NCBI GenBank assembly: GCA_033398695.1
Contig: CM065815.1
Location: 14,377,501 to 14,441,500 of the forward strand
Reading direction: 5' to 3'
Length of the DNA: 64,000 nt
Source of the DNA: Orobanche coerulescens
Taxonomy: Eukaryota > Streptophyta > Magnoliopsida > Lamiales > Orobanchaceae
The translations under genes were made by a program, and so were the position numbers. This document shows, one piece after another, positions 1-10,817 of this stretch. The notes under the pieces are model-generated. The model had not been told where the DNA came from. It did no database searches and worked only from the letters and a program-made list of their open reading frames with translations. Within the stretch, counting starts at the first letter, position 1, and each line of letters starts with the position of its first letter.

Positions 1-141
1 GCGAGAGCATTCAAGCCCGGGACTAACAACCCCGGCAAATCTTGTGTTATTTATCTTTCTCACGGAAGTGCTCTTGCATTTGTTTGCTATCCCATCCATT
101 CCAGCAATATCTATCTCCGGATAATATTTTGGGTAGTAACA
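1..141 (+). repeat. E1 5' LTR, last 141 bp
   Basis: It matches 7110-7250 base for base by eye and ends in GTAACA, the CA end expected of an LTR. The primer binding site follows immediately. Confidence 0.9.
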
Positions 142-160
142 ATTGGCGCTAGAAGGAGGG
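142..160 (+). other. E1 primer binding site
   Basis: ATTGGCGCTAGAAGGAGGG directly follows the LTR end. This TTGGCGC-type site is common in Tat elements and differs from the initiator-Met type (TGGTATCRGAGC) used by the other elements here. I did not assign the tRNA. Confidence 0.75.
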
Positions 161-270
161 CATATCTAACCCTCAAACTTTTACTTCTACCGTCCCGAAG
201 AACACTCACTGTTCTCGGGGCATATACTTGAAGTGACACTCACTGCGCTTCAAAGAAAACCTTCAGAATC

Positions 271-2090
271 ATGACATCTGCCGGTACATCGAAGCAAGCT
301 GCTCTCCGAACCGCCGGACACCATATCCCGGCTCAATCCGAACCCGGCCGGCGACGGGGAAGCGCGGCAGCGAGACTCTCGATCCGCATCGAGAGATGGC
401 CCCAACCTCTCACTCGATCAATTCCAAGCGAGGAAGCGGATCGAGGAGGCTATGGCCATCTGGAGGAGCGACGGAGAGCATGCGCGCCACCGCGATAACT
501 CCCTCGATCATCCGCCGCATGGGAAAGCGGAAATTGATGGGCTCACCAACGAGCGATCGTCAAAAGCCCCATTCGAGGAAAGGCTCTCGCACGACCGGAC
601 GGATCCATATTCGATCGCTTGGGACGCGACCCATCCCGGCGACCGGGGCACTCTGTTTCCAACCTTGAAAAGACGGAATCTGAATCCGTCACCAGGAGTT
701 CGGCCTACTCACCTCACAGCCGAACGCATGTCAGCCATCTGACTCCCGCCCCGATCGCCAGGGACTCAGTTTCAATCGCCTCGGCTCCCGCTCCGATCGC
801 CGAGCCGCTAACAGTCAGGCCACGGTGATGGCCGCCATGCAACGTCAGCTCGACGAGATGAGAGCACTCCTGGACACTGGGGCAAGCACCAGCAAGAAGA
901 TCGCCGGGCCGACCGAGCCACTCGCGGTCCACATCGAGCTTGCCCCCATACAACCAACGATCGCTCCTCCTAAAACACCTCTGTATAAGGGGAGATCGGA
1001 CCCAGAAACCCACCTGAGTAAATTCCGAATTTACATGACTGGGTGTGGGGCATCTGATGCAACCAAGTGTCGGATCTTCCCGCTGACATTGGGCGAGCTG
1101 GCCCATAAGTGGTACGTCTCACTACCACCACGATCGGTCACCTCTTTTAAGAAACTGGCGGATGACTTCACGTCATACTTCGACAGCAAGGTCGCCAGAC
1201 CAGAAGGCCCCCAGCGCATGATAAAAATCAAGCGGGGAAGAATGACGCAGCGATTACATCGGCCGGGTAGACGAAATCATCCTCACCGGCGAACCCGTCG
1301 TGATGAGCTCGCTCTCTATTCGGTCATGGGGGATTCCACGGTCACTCTCCCATGTTCGACATCTCTCCAAGGATATTCCCCAACTTACACGATCTTCGCG
1401 CTAAAGCCGCCAACTTCTGGCCGAGGCAAAGGCTACTCACCCTCGCTTAGACGAGGAAACGCCACCTCTTGCCCGGAAGATAGCGATCGCCAAAGCAAAG
1501 AAGGCGATCGCCAAGACACCGGAGATCTCAAGGCTTTCGAGGACATGGAAGCCCATCTCCTCCATACGTTCAATGAACTCCGGCACATATTTTCTATGCC
1601 ATCAAGGGGCACGAAGAGCTCAAAAGCCAAAGGCGATAAGGGACCACGGTCACTGGACAACAATCAATATTGTGCCTACCACAAGAGTCCCGGCCACAGA
1701 CCAACAATTGCGCGACCTCCTCAAAGCGACTCTGGAGACTGTTCGAGGAGGGCAAGTTGAGACTTATTGGTTTAGCGAAGCCCCCGCCTATCTCTATAGA
1801 CGATCGTCAAGTCGAGCGCAAAGCAGTGGGAAGCTCATACGATCCGACCCCTGGATCAACCTCGGCGACCGTCTATATATGCTTCAATCAAGAGAAGGAG
1901 ACCACGGAAGTCATCCCGATCTCCCTCCTTATTTAAGAAACCGGAGGACTCGATCGCCATCTGCAGTTCACCGTCTAACACGATGGACTAAGGCACGAGA
2001 TCGCCTCCCCCGCACAACGTACACCGTCGAAGGTCGGCATCTACATGATGATCGAGGTGGAAGAGTGCGGCCATGGTCTGGTGGTCGATA
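271..2090 (+). pseudogene. E1 gag remnant (Tat type), frameshifted
   Basis: This is the remains of the structural Gag protein that would form the virus-like particle. An ATG at 271 opens a charged N-terminal region that is readable only by changing frame near 400 and 620. The longest piece starts at 825 and carries the gag core: a stretch with PLYKGRSDPETHLSKF, then a WYVSLPPRSVTSF block and a YFDSK block. The frame shifts near 1240, after which YIGRVDEIILTGEPV is readable in another frame. A histidine/cysteine-rich segment (YCAYHKSPGHR, about 1669-1700) resembles the Tat gag C-terminal motif and is followed by an FEEGKL segment. Past about 1900 no domain is recognisable. Several frameshifts make it non-functional as read. 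Confidence 0.7.
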
Positions 2091-2415
2091 ATTCCATTTG
2101 CTTAGGCCATGCAAGGTCCCTTTAGGCCAAGATCGTCCGCCCTTCGTTTAAATACGAGGCCTGCGTAGTCGAGGCCCTCAAAACAAATCGGTGGACACGA
2201 TCGCTCGCCCTCAAAGGTTCATCATCGACATGGTGAACCCGGACAATGCGACGTGCCACAACCCCGTCTCAACGTACACGTCGAGGTCGGCCATCTCCAT
2301 GGTGGCCGAGGTGGAAGCAGAGCTAACAAGCCGCGGGCGTGGAGTTGATTCATCGACGCCGCCCGCAAGGACTCCTCTAGACCAAGACCGCACGCCTTTC
2401 GTTTAAATACGAGGC
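2019..2415 (+). repeat. Two diverged direct repeats, period about 255 bp
   Basis: The stretch at about 2019-2160 recurs at about 2273-2415. Shared landmarks are a GTCGAGGTCGGC-like start, a CGAGGTGGAAG block and the end TTCGTTTAAATACGAGGC (2143-2160 and 2398-2415). No coding role is seen. Confidence 0.7.
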
Positions 2416-2951
2416 GGCGCGGCTAACGGAGGACCCTCATAATAAAGTGAGTCACGAGACACTCAATGTCTTCGCGCATCAAGACATGATCAAGGAGTCG
2501 GCCCATTGAACTCCGCGATCGTGCACGGTTCCTCAAGATGGACGGCGTCCCGAGGATTCGACAAAGTTAAAGACCGCTCACTCAAGGAATTATTTTCATC
2601 CCCTTACTTCCACTAAGTGAATAAAAACATGGGGCACGAAGAGTGCGGACTACCTACACGACGATCGTCGCTATTCAACCACATACGGAGATCGTCATTT
2701 TTTCGGATGTAGTGCGGCGATCGAACTTGTTGTAAAAGTTGTCTTATGAGTTTATCAATTCATTTGGAACTACCCTGCAACGATCTCTCCTCACGCATTT
2801 GTACAAAGTCAAACAAAGACTCAAAAATAACCATTCATTCAAGTGATAAGTCGAAATCCAAATGCTCATTTTATTACTTGAAAAATAGAGTACACGGTGC
2901 CGAAGGCCTAAGAACTACAAAAAGAAAGCTACAAACTACAAATAAAGTAAG
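2416..2951. other. E1 internal spacer, no gene seen
   Basis: This non-coding spacer lies between the gag remnant and the 3' end of the antisense gene. I see no conserved domain on either strand. This is where pol would be expected in a complete element. Confidence 0.5.
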
Positions 2952-5558
2952 CTAAAAGCGTAAAAAAGGAAGCGCCTCAGGCCCCTGCCGGGCCTTCGAC
3001 ATAAGCAATCGGCGCGGTCCCCTCATCTTAGGAGCATCGGGATGAGCAAGGCTGCTTGGAGACGGATACCGGCTCAAATCCACGCCGATGTCCGCCAGGT
3101 CCAAGATCGGCAAGGAGAAAGCCGAATGGAGAGGATGCTCCAATGCATATGACTTGAACTTCTCAGCTAGAGGACCGACCTCCAAGCCTCCCTTCTTAGC
3201 CGCTCGGATCGAGTCGGCGAATGCCAAGTAATAGGCGAACTCGCTGACATACTCCAAATTTTGGAAGGGATCGGCCTTGGTCGCCTCAACCTCTCCTCTC
3301 AGCTCGTCCATCGCCTGTTGCGATCCCTGGAGCTCGGCCTCCCTCGCAGCAACCTTCTCTTTCGCCTCCGCCCGGCTCAGTCAGTAAGCGATCGTCACCT
3401 TACGCGATCGGCCTCCTCCTCGGCAACATTCCTCGCCTGGACGGCACTCTGCATCTGGTCCCGAAATCGGTCGACCGCCATTCGAATTTCTCGGTCTCCT
3501 TCTTCTCCGGCTCAAGCTCATGGCTCGCCCGCTTGGCCGCCTCCAAGGAGTCCTTCTCCATCGCCACGATCTTGTCGGCAAACTCGGCGTTCTCTTTCCG
3601 AGCCGCCTCGAGATCCTCCTGAAGGCGAATAGTGGAGGGCCTCCTCAAACTCTGGCGAGCACTGAAGTCCATGGTCGCCGTCACGAAGAAAGGGCGACAA
3701 CGGCATGCATCGAACTCGGCGATCGGCGCCGGCGATCGCATCCAGATCGATTGTCCACGCCTTCGGCGGGCGGAAGCACTTGCTAACATAGGGAGGAATA
3801 TCACGGGAATGGCGAGGAGATCGGCTCGCCAGAAATCCACGACCATCGGTGGACAAGAAGGATCTGCGCGACGGATCCTGCATCAAAACACTAAGTTAGT
3901 ACAACTCCTACGCAGATGCAATTGTCAAACAGAAATGCTATCTACCTCTCGGCCTTCTCGGGATCCCGACCAAAAGCGGCTTCCTCGAGGAATCTCTGCA
4001 TCCGCGATCGCCGTCTCCGCGAGAAAAGCCGCGAGAGGCGGCTCGCGCTCGGAGCAACGATGGTGATCGGAGGCGCGCGATCGGCACTTCATCGCCCGGG
4101 CGGAAACGGTTGCTTCCGGCCTCGGCCTCTTGCGATTCGCCCGTAGCCCCTCCTCCGGAATTTCCTCCTCAACCACGACCTGCTCTACGCGAGGCTCCGG
4201 CTCCGCCACGAGGCTCCGCCTCGGAACTATAGCAATGCGGCGGTGGAACCCGAGTCGACCTCTTCGCGTGAAGACGGCCTAGGACTCTGGGTTCGACATA
4301 GCGATCTCATGGAGGCTCCAGCGAGGAAACGAACCTCTGCGATTAAAGACGATCGACTAACGGTCGGGCCGTATCCTTAAAATAAGGCGATCGCCTAGTA
4401 AGTGAAGATCGCAGGACCACATACCTGGCACCGCGAGATGTCTCGGGAAGCGGAATAGTCGATCCGACAACCAGCGACTCTCCTTGTTGATCCGAGTGGC
4501 ATCTAGGTCGTCGTCCGACAAGCTCCTAATTCGCTCCCAAACAACGAGGAAGTCGAAAGGCAGCTCCTCGATCGCCGGAATATGAAAGCCTGCAAAGCAA
4601 TCAAATTAGATCACCCAAAACGCATCCAGCGAAGGGAGAGTCTAAACCCTTACAGGATTCCTCTCCCGAAATTCAGTGGGGATCTCCGGTTCTTTGTGGG
4701 ATTGTCGCTCGCGAAGCTCTCCACTTGCGGCGACCCCGAACCACTTCGTCGATCGCCCGTATCTTATTCGAACTCCATGAATCACCGGCCAGATCGGCCT
4801 TGAATATGGTAACCGCCGACCAACCCTCTATGAGCCGTCGGTTTAAGCAGATGATTCATCTCCAACGCGGCAGGAGGCGTACAGCGGTGACCGCCGAATA
4901 GGGTGAAAGTGCGAGATGATTTGGAGCCGGGCGTTCGGCGTCGGTGAAGTGGCACCACATTCCAAGCGGCCGAGATGGGAGACCGCAAGGACGAGAGGAA
5001 GCGCAACCCGGCCTCGAGCGGCCTCACTCACTGCGACCATACCCATCGGAGGCTGGTCGGCTCGTTCATTCTCCGCGTGCGCGAACATGTCCACATCTGA
5101 AGGAACATGGAATCTTGTCCTCCAGACGGCCAGATCTCTCCTGGACGTCGAGCTCCGTATTTGGCCGAGCGACCACAACGATCGCTGCGCGGCACGATAC
5201 TGCGACCGCTTGGAAGCACATATGGATAAGCGACCGAGTATCCCCGGAAATCGAATCGCGGAGTAGGACCGGCCAATCTCTCCATTATTTCAGCAAAGGC
5301 CCTATAGGCCCGTCCAAAATCGCTATGTTGCTCCCAGTAAGCCACGATCGCGGATCTCTCTCGATCTGCGATCGTCTCTCCTCGGCCACCGACTCCTAGC
5401 AACATCGGCCTCATTGAACAAAGCCTCAACTTGGTAGGGTCGATTCGGCTCGAATCGCTCAATGCCGTCTCAGTGGAAGACGGAAGAAGTTTCTCCCGGG
5501 CGATGTCCCGATGTCGGCGTAGCGGTTCCCGCTCCAAACAATGATGAGGTTCGGCCAT
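2952..5558 (-). pseudogene. E1 antisense gene with 'putative gypsy-type transposon' (Transposase_28-like) domain and coiled coil
   Basis: A multi-exon gene runs opposite to gag. Exon 1 starts with ATG at 5558 (MAEPHHCLEREPL) and, through frameshifts, continues into a segment with FHVPSDVDMFAHAENERA, an EAGLRF-type block and TAHRGLVGGYHIQ, which resembles the plant Transposase_28 (PF04195) region. Plausible introns with GT..AG ends lie at 4653-4590, 4424-4337 and 3945-3878; the exon between the first two (4589-4425) is fully open. A linker at about 4209-3925 has an RKRPRPE basic patch and an acidic run. From about 3640 to 3250 a heptad-rich coiled coil appears (LQEDLEAARKENAEF), followed by a conserved tail ending at 2952. 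Extra and antisense ORFs are known in Tat elements, but their function is not. The domain call and exon limits are my inference. Confidence 0.6.
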
Positions 5559-5701
5559 TTTCGAGTTAGAAAGGAAGAGAAGGATTTTTCTTACCCTAAA
5601 GTGAAATCGATCGACGATCGGCTCTTAGATCTTCGAAAATTCGGCAGCAGTCCTTCTTTCTCCAAAAAGCACGCGTGAGTGAGGCTGCAGCCCCGCGCCC
5701 C

Positions 5702-5711
5702 CTTTTATAAG
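5702..5711 (-). promoter_or_regulatory. TATA box for the E1 antisense gene
   Basis: Read on the minus strand this is CTTATAAAAGG, about 145 bp upstream of the antisense ATG at 5558. The sequence and spacing fit a plant Pol II promoter inside the retrotransposon. Confidence 0.6.
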
Positions 5712-6041
5712 AGAAGGCGGGGACCCGTTTGCAATAAGAGAAAACCTCGGGGTCGAATCTCAAACGGCGCACCGGTTGACCCCCTCGAGACCAGCGTGCG
5801 CGTCTTTTCGAGGACGCGTCAATCAAGAGTCATTAAGGACCGTTGGCGTCCTCCAATAGAAGCCCGACACGTGCGAGAGACTTTTCAACACCCATTGTTT
5901 TTCCCCCTTGATTCGGCCGCCAACCAGTCGTCCAAATCCAGTATATCGGCTCAAAGACGATCGCGGTTCCATTAAACACGAAGTCGCTCGTCAATAGTTC
6001 GGCGATCGCCAGAGAGCCACCTCACCCCACGTTTCCAACGT

Positions 6042-6059
6042 AGGAGCGAGTGGGGCAAT
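6042..6059 (+). other. E1 polypurine tract
   Basis: GGAGCGAGTGGGGCAAT lies immediately before the TG that opens the 3' LTR at 6060, the position needed to prime plus-strand synthesis. Confidence 0.75.
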
Positions 6060-7250
6060 TGTTGTGTCACGATTTATTCATCCCGACGAGCGATCGACTA
6101 TAAGGCCGAGCGACCAAGTCAACATCGGTCAAACTATGGCTAGCTCGCCAAATCAAAGATATCGGACCCCATCGATTTACCCGATCGACCCCCAAGGCGA
6201 TCGCCCTTTGCGGTAGCGATCTACTCTACTAACCGGCTAAGGGCAATCGACTGCGCCCGGCAGAGACGATCGCCGTCAAAACCATCAAGGCTGGATCTCG
6301 GAAAGCACCCACGTGCGAGATCCACCAAAGCGGCGCGAGATCTTCGCGGCCACATAAGATCTTTTCTTGTGAGACAAGACATTTGACCACACTGTCACCT
6401 ACCTCACCTACCGGCATGCGCGCCGAAAGTTGTCGGTGGGACCACCGCGGCGGCAACTCAGACGCGTGTAAGCTCCCATTGGACCGCCGCGATTGATTGC
6501 CGGCCAACTCCTGCAGACTTTGAGGGACAGGCCCATGTCTTTGAAAGACGATCGCCCGATTATTATATTGCAAAGAAGGCGGTCGCCCGGCATGTCCAAG
6601 CCTTATAAATAGAGAACCTCCTCCTACTGGAAAAAGGTTCCCAGTTCACTGAATATACGGTTCGGAATTCATTTGACTTACGTCCGAAATACATTCCACC
6701 AAAAGTTCACATTCTCTCACATTCCGATACATCCACGGAAATACTGAAGAACACACATATCATCAAGCTCCCGGCTATCTCACCGGAATCCATCTCAGGA
6801 CTTCTCTCTCCAAATCTCTCGTCCAGAAGACGATCGGCAGAAGCGGCAAGTCTCCACTAGACAGATTCCAAGGGATTCATAAGCCCAGAAGCCCAAACAT
6901 CCAGCTAAATACTCGCCGTGAGAGGCGGTCGATCTCTCACCGCCGCGACTGTTCATCACCTTTGTTACAAGAACTCACAGAGCATCAAATCTGGTTCTTC
7001 CGGCAATCTACACGCTCACTAGCTAAGATAACAAGAAACTTTACACTCATTGTAATTGTATTCTTACATTAGTACTTGTATCCCCGAATATCGGTATTAA
7101 TAATATCTCGCGAGAGCATTCAAGCCCGGGACTAACAACCCCGGCAAATCTTGTGTTATTTATCTTTCTCACGGAAGTGCTCTTGCATTTGTTTGCTATC
7201 CCATCCATTCCAGCAATATCTATCTCCGGATAATATTTTGGGTAGTAACA
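6060..7250 (+). repeat. E1 3' LTR (1191 bp)
   Basis: It starts TGTTGTGTCACG after the polypurine tract and ends GTAACA at the same point as the 5' LTR fragment. A TATA box (CTTATAAATAG, about 6602-6611) marks the U3/R boundary. CGATCG palindromes are frequent, as in the rest of E1. Confidence 0.9.
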
Positions 7251-8150
7251 ATGGGTGCGGAGGTTTCTTGAAAGAAAAAGAAGTCTGGGCCTTGCGGGGC
7301 CCACTGCTTTTGTGCTCTGTTAAAGTACCAGAGACTTTCTGTTTCTTCGACTCCATAAACTTCTCCATTGCTGCTTCTTTAATTTCATACGCCAACGCCT
7401 TATCCTGGTATTGGCGGAGAGTGGTACATTCAAAACCGGACATGTACCTCTGGATTTCTGGTTTCATTCTTATTTCAAAATGAATCATCATCTCTGCATC
7501 TGTCCTGACCAGATGTCGAACAAATGCTAATTGCTGATTAAACGTCTTGATAAATGCAGGATACGGGTTCATCGATGGTGAGAGAAAAATTCTCGAATTT
7601 TGGCTTCCCTCACAGGACGAGGGCAATACTGAGCCTCCATCATCATTTTAAATTCCGCCCAATCGGCATCATGATCTACGGGTCGGATAGCTTCCCACCA
7701 CTCGGATGCTTCTCCTGTCAAAAAGTACTGGGCAATAGGAGCTCTCCTGTCATTTGGGCAATTAATTCCAGCAAAAATTTTCTCCAGTTCCTTCAACCAA
7801 TGGTCCCAAGTGGGAGTCTCGGAAAAGCCGTCAAATTTGGGTGATTGCATCTTTGCCACCTCTTGTAACCATCGGTCACCTCGATTTCCCATTTCTGGAA
7901 TCCTTTGTTGTCCATCTCCCTGCTGAATTCCTGCCGCCACTTGCATTCGGTCCACGACCTGTGCGAACTGAGTCATCTGGTTCACGACTTGACGAAGGAT
8001 TTCTGGTACACCAGGTTCCGGTTCGTTATTGATGGATTGCTGCGGCTCGCCTGAGCTATGACTAGCCTGATTAGAAGGCGACGCCTCCCTTTCAGCATTC
8101 CTCCGTCCGCGTCCACGACCGCGACCACGTCCACGTCCGCCTCTCAACAT
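7251..8150 (-). pseudogene. E2 gag, frameshifted and cut by E1
   Basis: The ATG at 8150 is followed by a run of Gly-Arg repeats (GGRGRGRGRGRGRR) and then the retrotransposon gag core: MQSPKFDGFSETPTWDHWLKE, FLTGEASEWWEAIRP and FKMMMEAQYCPRP. A frameshift near 7590, at a run of identical bases, moves the rest into another frame (SPSMNPYPAFIKTFNQQLAF ... IQRYMSGFECTTLRQYQDKA). The reading is lost at 7250, where the E1 LTR begins, before any zinc knuckle. The Gly-Arg start may bind RNA; this is inference from composition. Confidence 0.8.
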
Positions 8151-8366
8151 ACTGTAAGTACAAGTACTTAATATACAGGAAACAACATTGTTCTAATGTT
8201 CAAGTATAAAGAGACATAACATGTAAGAATGAGATAGAGTTTAGGAACTTACAACCACCGTTCGCATGAAGACGTAGGCAGTGCGGTGATGTCATTCACG
8301 GCCGGTTACCTCAAAAGACATAAATGACCCCTACTTTAACCCAACGGCCAAGATATCCATAATCTT

Positions 8367-8379
8367 AGCTCCGATACCA
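8367..8379 (-). other. E2 primer binding site (initiator-Met type)
   Basis: On the minus strand TGGTATCGGAGCT lies 5 bases after the LTR end. It is followed by a short potential hairpin (AAGAT...ATCTT, plus coordinates 8350-8366). Confidence 0.85.
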
Positions 8380-8880
8380 TATTCTGTAACACCCCCGATA
8401 TATTCAGGAATATTACAGCGCCGTAAATCCTTTACATAAGGATTTACAAGGCTGATTAAAAGGAAAGACAATAACAGATATTGTTTTAAGAAATTACTGA
8501 AGTAAAATACAACCGTCTGGTTCAAAAATCGAAATACAAATATCCAATGAAAATTTATTACATCATTAAAATCCCAACATTATAAACGGACGACGTACTC
8601 GAGTACTTATTGAAATATCCAACAAATAACAGAATGATAAACCCTAGGAACATCACTTTGCACCCTCGTCGTCATGCATTTCCAGTGGTTGTTTCCCCGC
8701 TCTCCTGGATCCTGAACAAACAAAATGTTCACCCCCGAAGGGGTTAGCACAACGATACTAGTACAAGTACAATAATCATACACAGTGATATAATCAACAA
8801 TTATATCATACAAATTTCTCCAACGAGAATATCCACAACACATATCATATCATAACAGTTTCAACATACTGATGGTATTC

Positions 8881-9018
8881 CAACGATCCAGCGCACACAG
8901 CTATAGATTCCCATGATGATCCCATCGGACCAACACATGGTGGAACTACCTGTCCAACGATCCAGCGCACACAGCTATAGATTCCCATGATGATTCCCGT
9001 CGGATCAACACATGGTGG
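8881..9018 (-). repeat. Duplicated module, about 74-bp period, in E2 LTR
   Basis: Two copies (about 8881-8943 and 8955-9018) read on the minus strand as CACCATGTGTTGGTCCGATG, then a GGGATCATCATGGG block and a GCGCTGGATCGTTGG block. The same duplicated module sits in E4 and E6. Confidence 0.7.
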
Positions 9019-9276
9019 ACATATAATCACAACATATTTACACGATACAATCACATTGTCATAATATAAACATTTCTAATTAGAATACTTGCCTCGGTTC
9101 GAAGACAAGAACAATACTTCCACGAGCAAACGCTCGAAGGTTGTCCTCTCGATCAATCACGTAGCAAAGTTCGAACCTTAAATAAGAGAAATAACATGGA
9201 ATTCATCTTAGGTCGAGCAGACATCTAACAATCCGAATTACGGTTGAGAGTCTATAAAACGAAATCTGTCGACTGA

Positions 9277-9474
9277 ATAACGACGTTACATGTCCTCTGT
9301 AACGTCGTTAAACTTATTCGTTAGCGTCGTAAACTATGAAGTATAGCGTCGCTAAACATATACCAACAGTTCCTCTCTGGTCATCGTCTGATAGTGTAAC
9401 GTGCGTTACGTGCGAGCGTGGCGTCGTTAACAACGTCATATAACGTCGTTAGTAACCAAACTTAACGTCGTTAA
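9277..9474 (-). repeat. Palindrome block A1 in E2 LTR
   Basis: About eight inverted CGYTA half-site pairs, mostly with a one-base core (AACGTCGTTA, TAGCGTCGCTA). The block lies downstream of the predicted start site. Confidence 0.75.
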
Positions 9475-10306
9475 TCATGCATGTCGATTTCTCACTAGAC
9501 GGATGGTAGCTTGATTAGTGACGAAGTATTACGAAATTCTTAGTGAGTAATCTAATATACCTTCAAATATATATATCATACTCATGAATGATCTCCGGAT
9601 TAATATCTTCAATTTCAAGGATACGGATATCATTGTAATACTATTTTCAATCTTGATCGATATAATAATACAAGGTTCGGTTGGTCTAAGTTTGATGTAA
9701 TTTATATAATATCGTAATTAAATCCGGGCTTATACGATGGCGAACTACTTATTCCATCTATGCAAGCAAGATTACAACTATGATGATTCTTTTCAAAATC
9801 CATTGGTAAAAGTGGAAATTGACACTCAGTTTACAATCAACATGACGATAACATTTGATACGGTTAATAATTCACTATCATCATCTATGGCATAACCAGG
9901 TTCAACTACGGTGTTCTACACCATAATAGTTCGATCATTATAGTTTAAATATGATACTAGGTCGCATACGTCGTCAAAGTGATCTACTGATCTTGGTGAT
10001 GCAATCATATCGTCTTAATCAACATAACTTCAAGATTGGAAGTAGTATAACATACCTTAAGAGGAAGATAATACTGAGACTCTAAGTAAAAATCCAACTC
10101 CGGTTGCTTCAACGCTGACTCGTGATGATTTCTACTCCAAAGTCCAATATAAGTTGTCTTCAATGATCAAGTAGTGTCATACAAGCTCAATGATTCAGTA
10201 ACTATTGATATAAAGGTGTTAAAAGAGGCTGGGAATCTTCTGGGGACGAATATGATGAAGTTTAGGAGCAAAAGGACGAGTTGAAATGAATTGGGGTCTT
10301 TGCTCC

Positions 10307-10315
10307 TTTTATAAC
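10307..10315 (-). promoter_or_regulatory. TATA box of E2 LTR
   Basis: The minus strand reads TTATAAAAG about 10 bp downstream of palindrome block A2, giving a predicted start near 10280. Confidence 0.6.
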
Positions 10316-10323
10316 TTTCGAGT

Positions 10324-10661
10324 GTTACGTGCTAGGGCTACATCATAACGTGCGTTATCGCCCAAAATAGTTCACTGTCGATTTACGAACTTCATTACGT
10401 CGCTATACTAAACGGCGTTACGTCGTAACCTATAGTTTGCGTCGCTACACAATGTTCATAACGTACGCTAAGCCGTTGACTTAAAAGGTGTCCGATTCAT
10501 GTCGTGCGAATCGAGGGTATCTTGGTCGAGCCCACCACCATGTACTCCATGTGCTAGCCGGCCCACCCAATAATAGACCGCATTACGTGCGCTACGCTTC
10601 ATCCGTAGCGTCGTTAACATTAACAGATTACGACGTTAAGTTACACTCTTAACGTCGTTAT
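10324..10661 (-). repeat. Palindrome block A2, directly upstream of E2 TATA box
   Basis: About ten near-palindromes within 340 bp, such as TTAACGTCGTTA, TTACGTCGTAA and TAACGTGCGTTA. Most have the core CG-T-CG and a minority have a two-base core. Confidence 0.75.
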
Positions 10662-10817
10662 CACGTATATGCATGGAGGAAATTTATATGTTGCCACACC
10701 CATGAATAAGGATACAAATACGATAATGATCATACTCCAATATCAATATCATCATTCCCAAAATAATACAGGTTCAAAGTACGGATGAAATACACGGTAA
10801 TAAATCCGGTTATTACA

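Larger units (their letters stand above)
1..7250 (+). mobile_element. E1: Tat-lineage Ty3/gypsy retrotransposon, 5' end outside window
   Basis: The first 141 bases are repeated without visible difference at 7110-7250, which makes them the ends of two LTRs. Between them lie a primer binding site, a decayed gag, an antisense gene and a purine tract before the 3' LTR. No protease, reverse transcriptase or integrase can be recognised, so the copy would depend on a helper. The gag type, the primer site and the antisense extra ORF point to the Tat lineage of plant Ty3/gypsy elements. The unchanged LTR ends suggest a recent insertion. The right end abuts the interrupted gag of E2, so E1 inserted into E2. 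The target duplication cannot be tested because the left flank is missing. Confidence 0.85.
7251..10817 (-). mobile_element. E2: Ty3/gypsy chromovirus-like element, 5' part, minus strand
   Basis: Read on the minus strand the order is LTR (10817 to 8385), primer binding site, leader, then gag, which stops where E1 is inserted. The rest of E2 should lie beyond the left edge. The LTR end (GGGGGTGTTACA) and the initiator-Met primer site are shared with the gene-less elements E6 and E10, so an E2-like element is a good candidate for their helper. Confidence 0.8.
8385..10817 (-). repeat. E2 LTR (2433 bp)
   Basis: On the minus strand it runs from TGTAATAACCGG (10817) to GGGGGTGTTACA (8385). It contains two palindrome blocks, a TATA box, a duplicated module and a C/G stem-loop (8731-8745) about 346 bp before its end. 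Its last 350 bp are very similar to the end of E4 (to 19899), so the two are one family in opposite orientation. Confidence 0.8.

Noticed and set aside
714..1231. Minus-strand ORFs opposite the E1 gag core
   Set aside because: They mirror the conserved gag frame and show no motif of their own.
1..7250. Bacterial (cyanobacterial) origin because of GCGATCGC iteration
   Set aside because: The region has paired LTR ends, primer site, gag and plant-type introns, so it is a plant retrotransposon.
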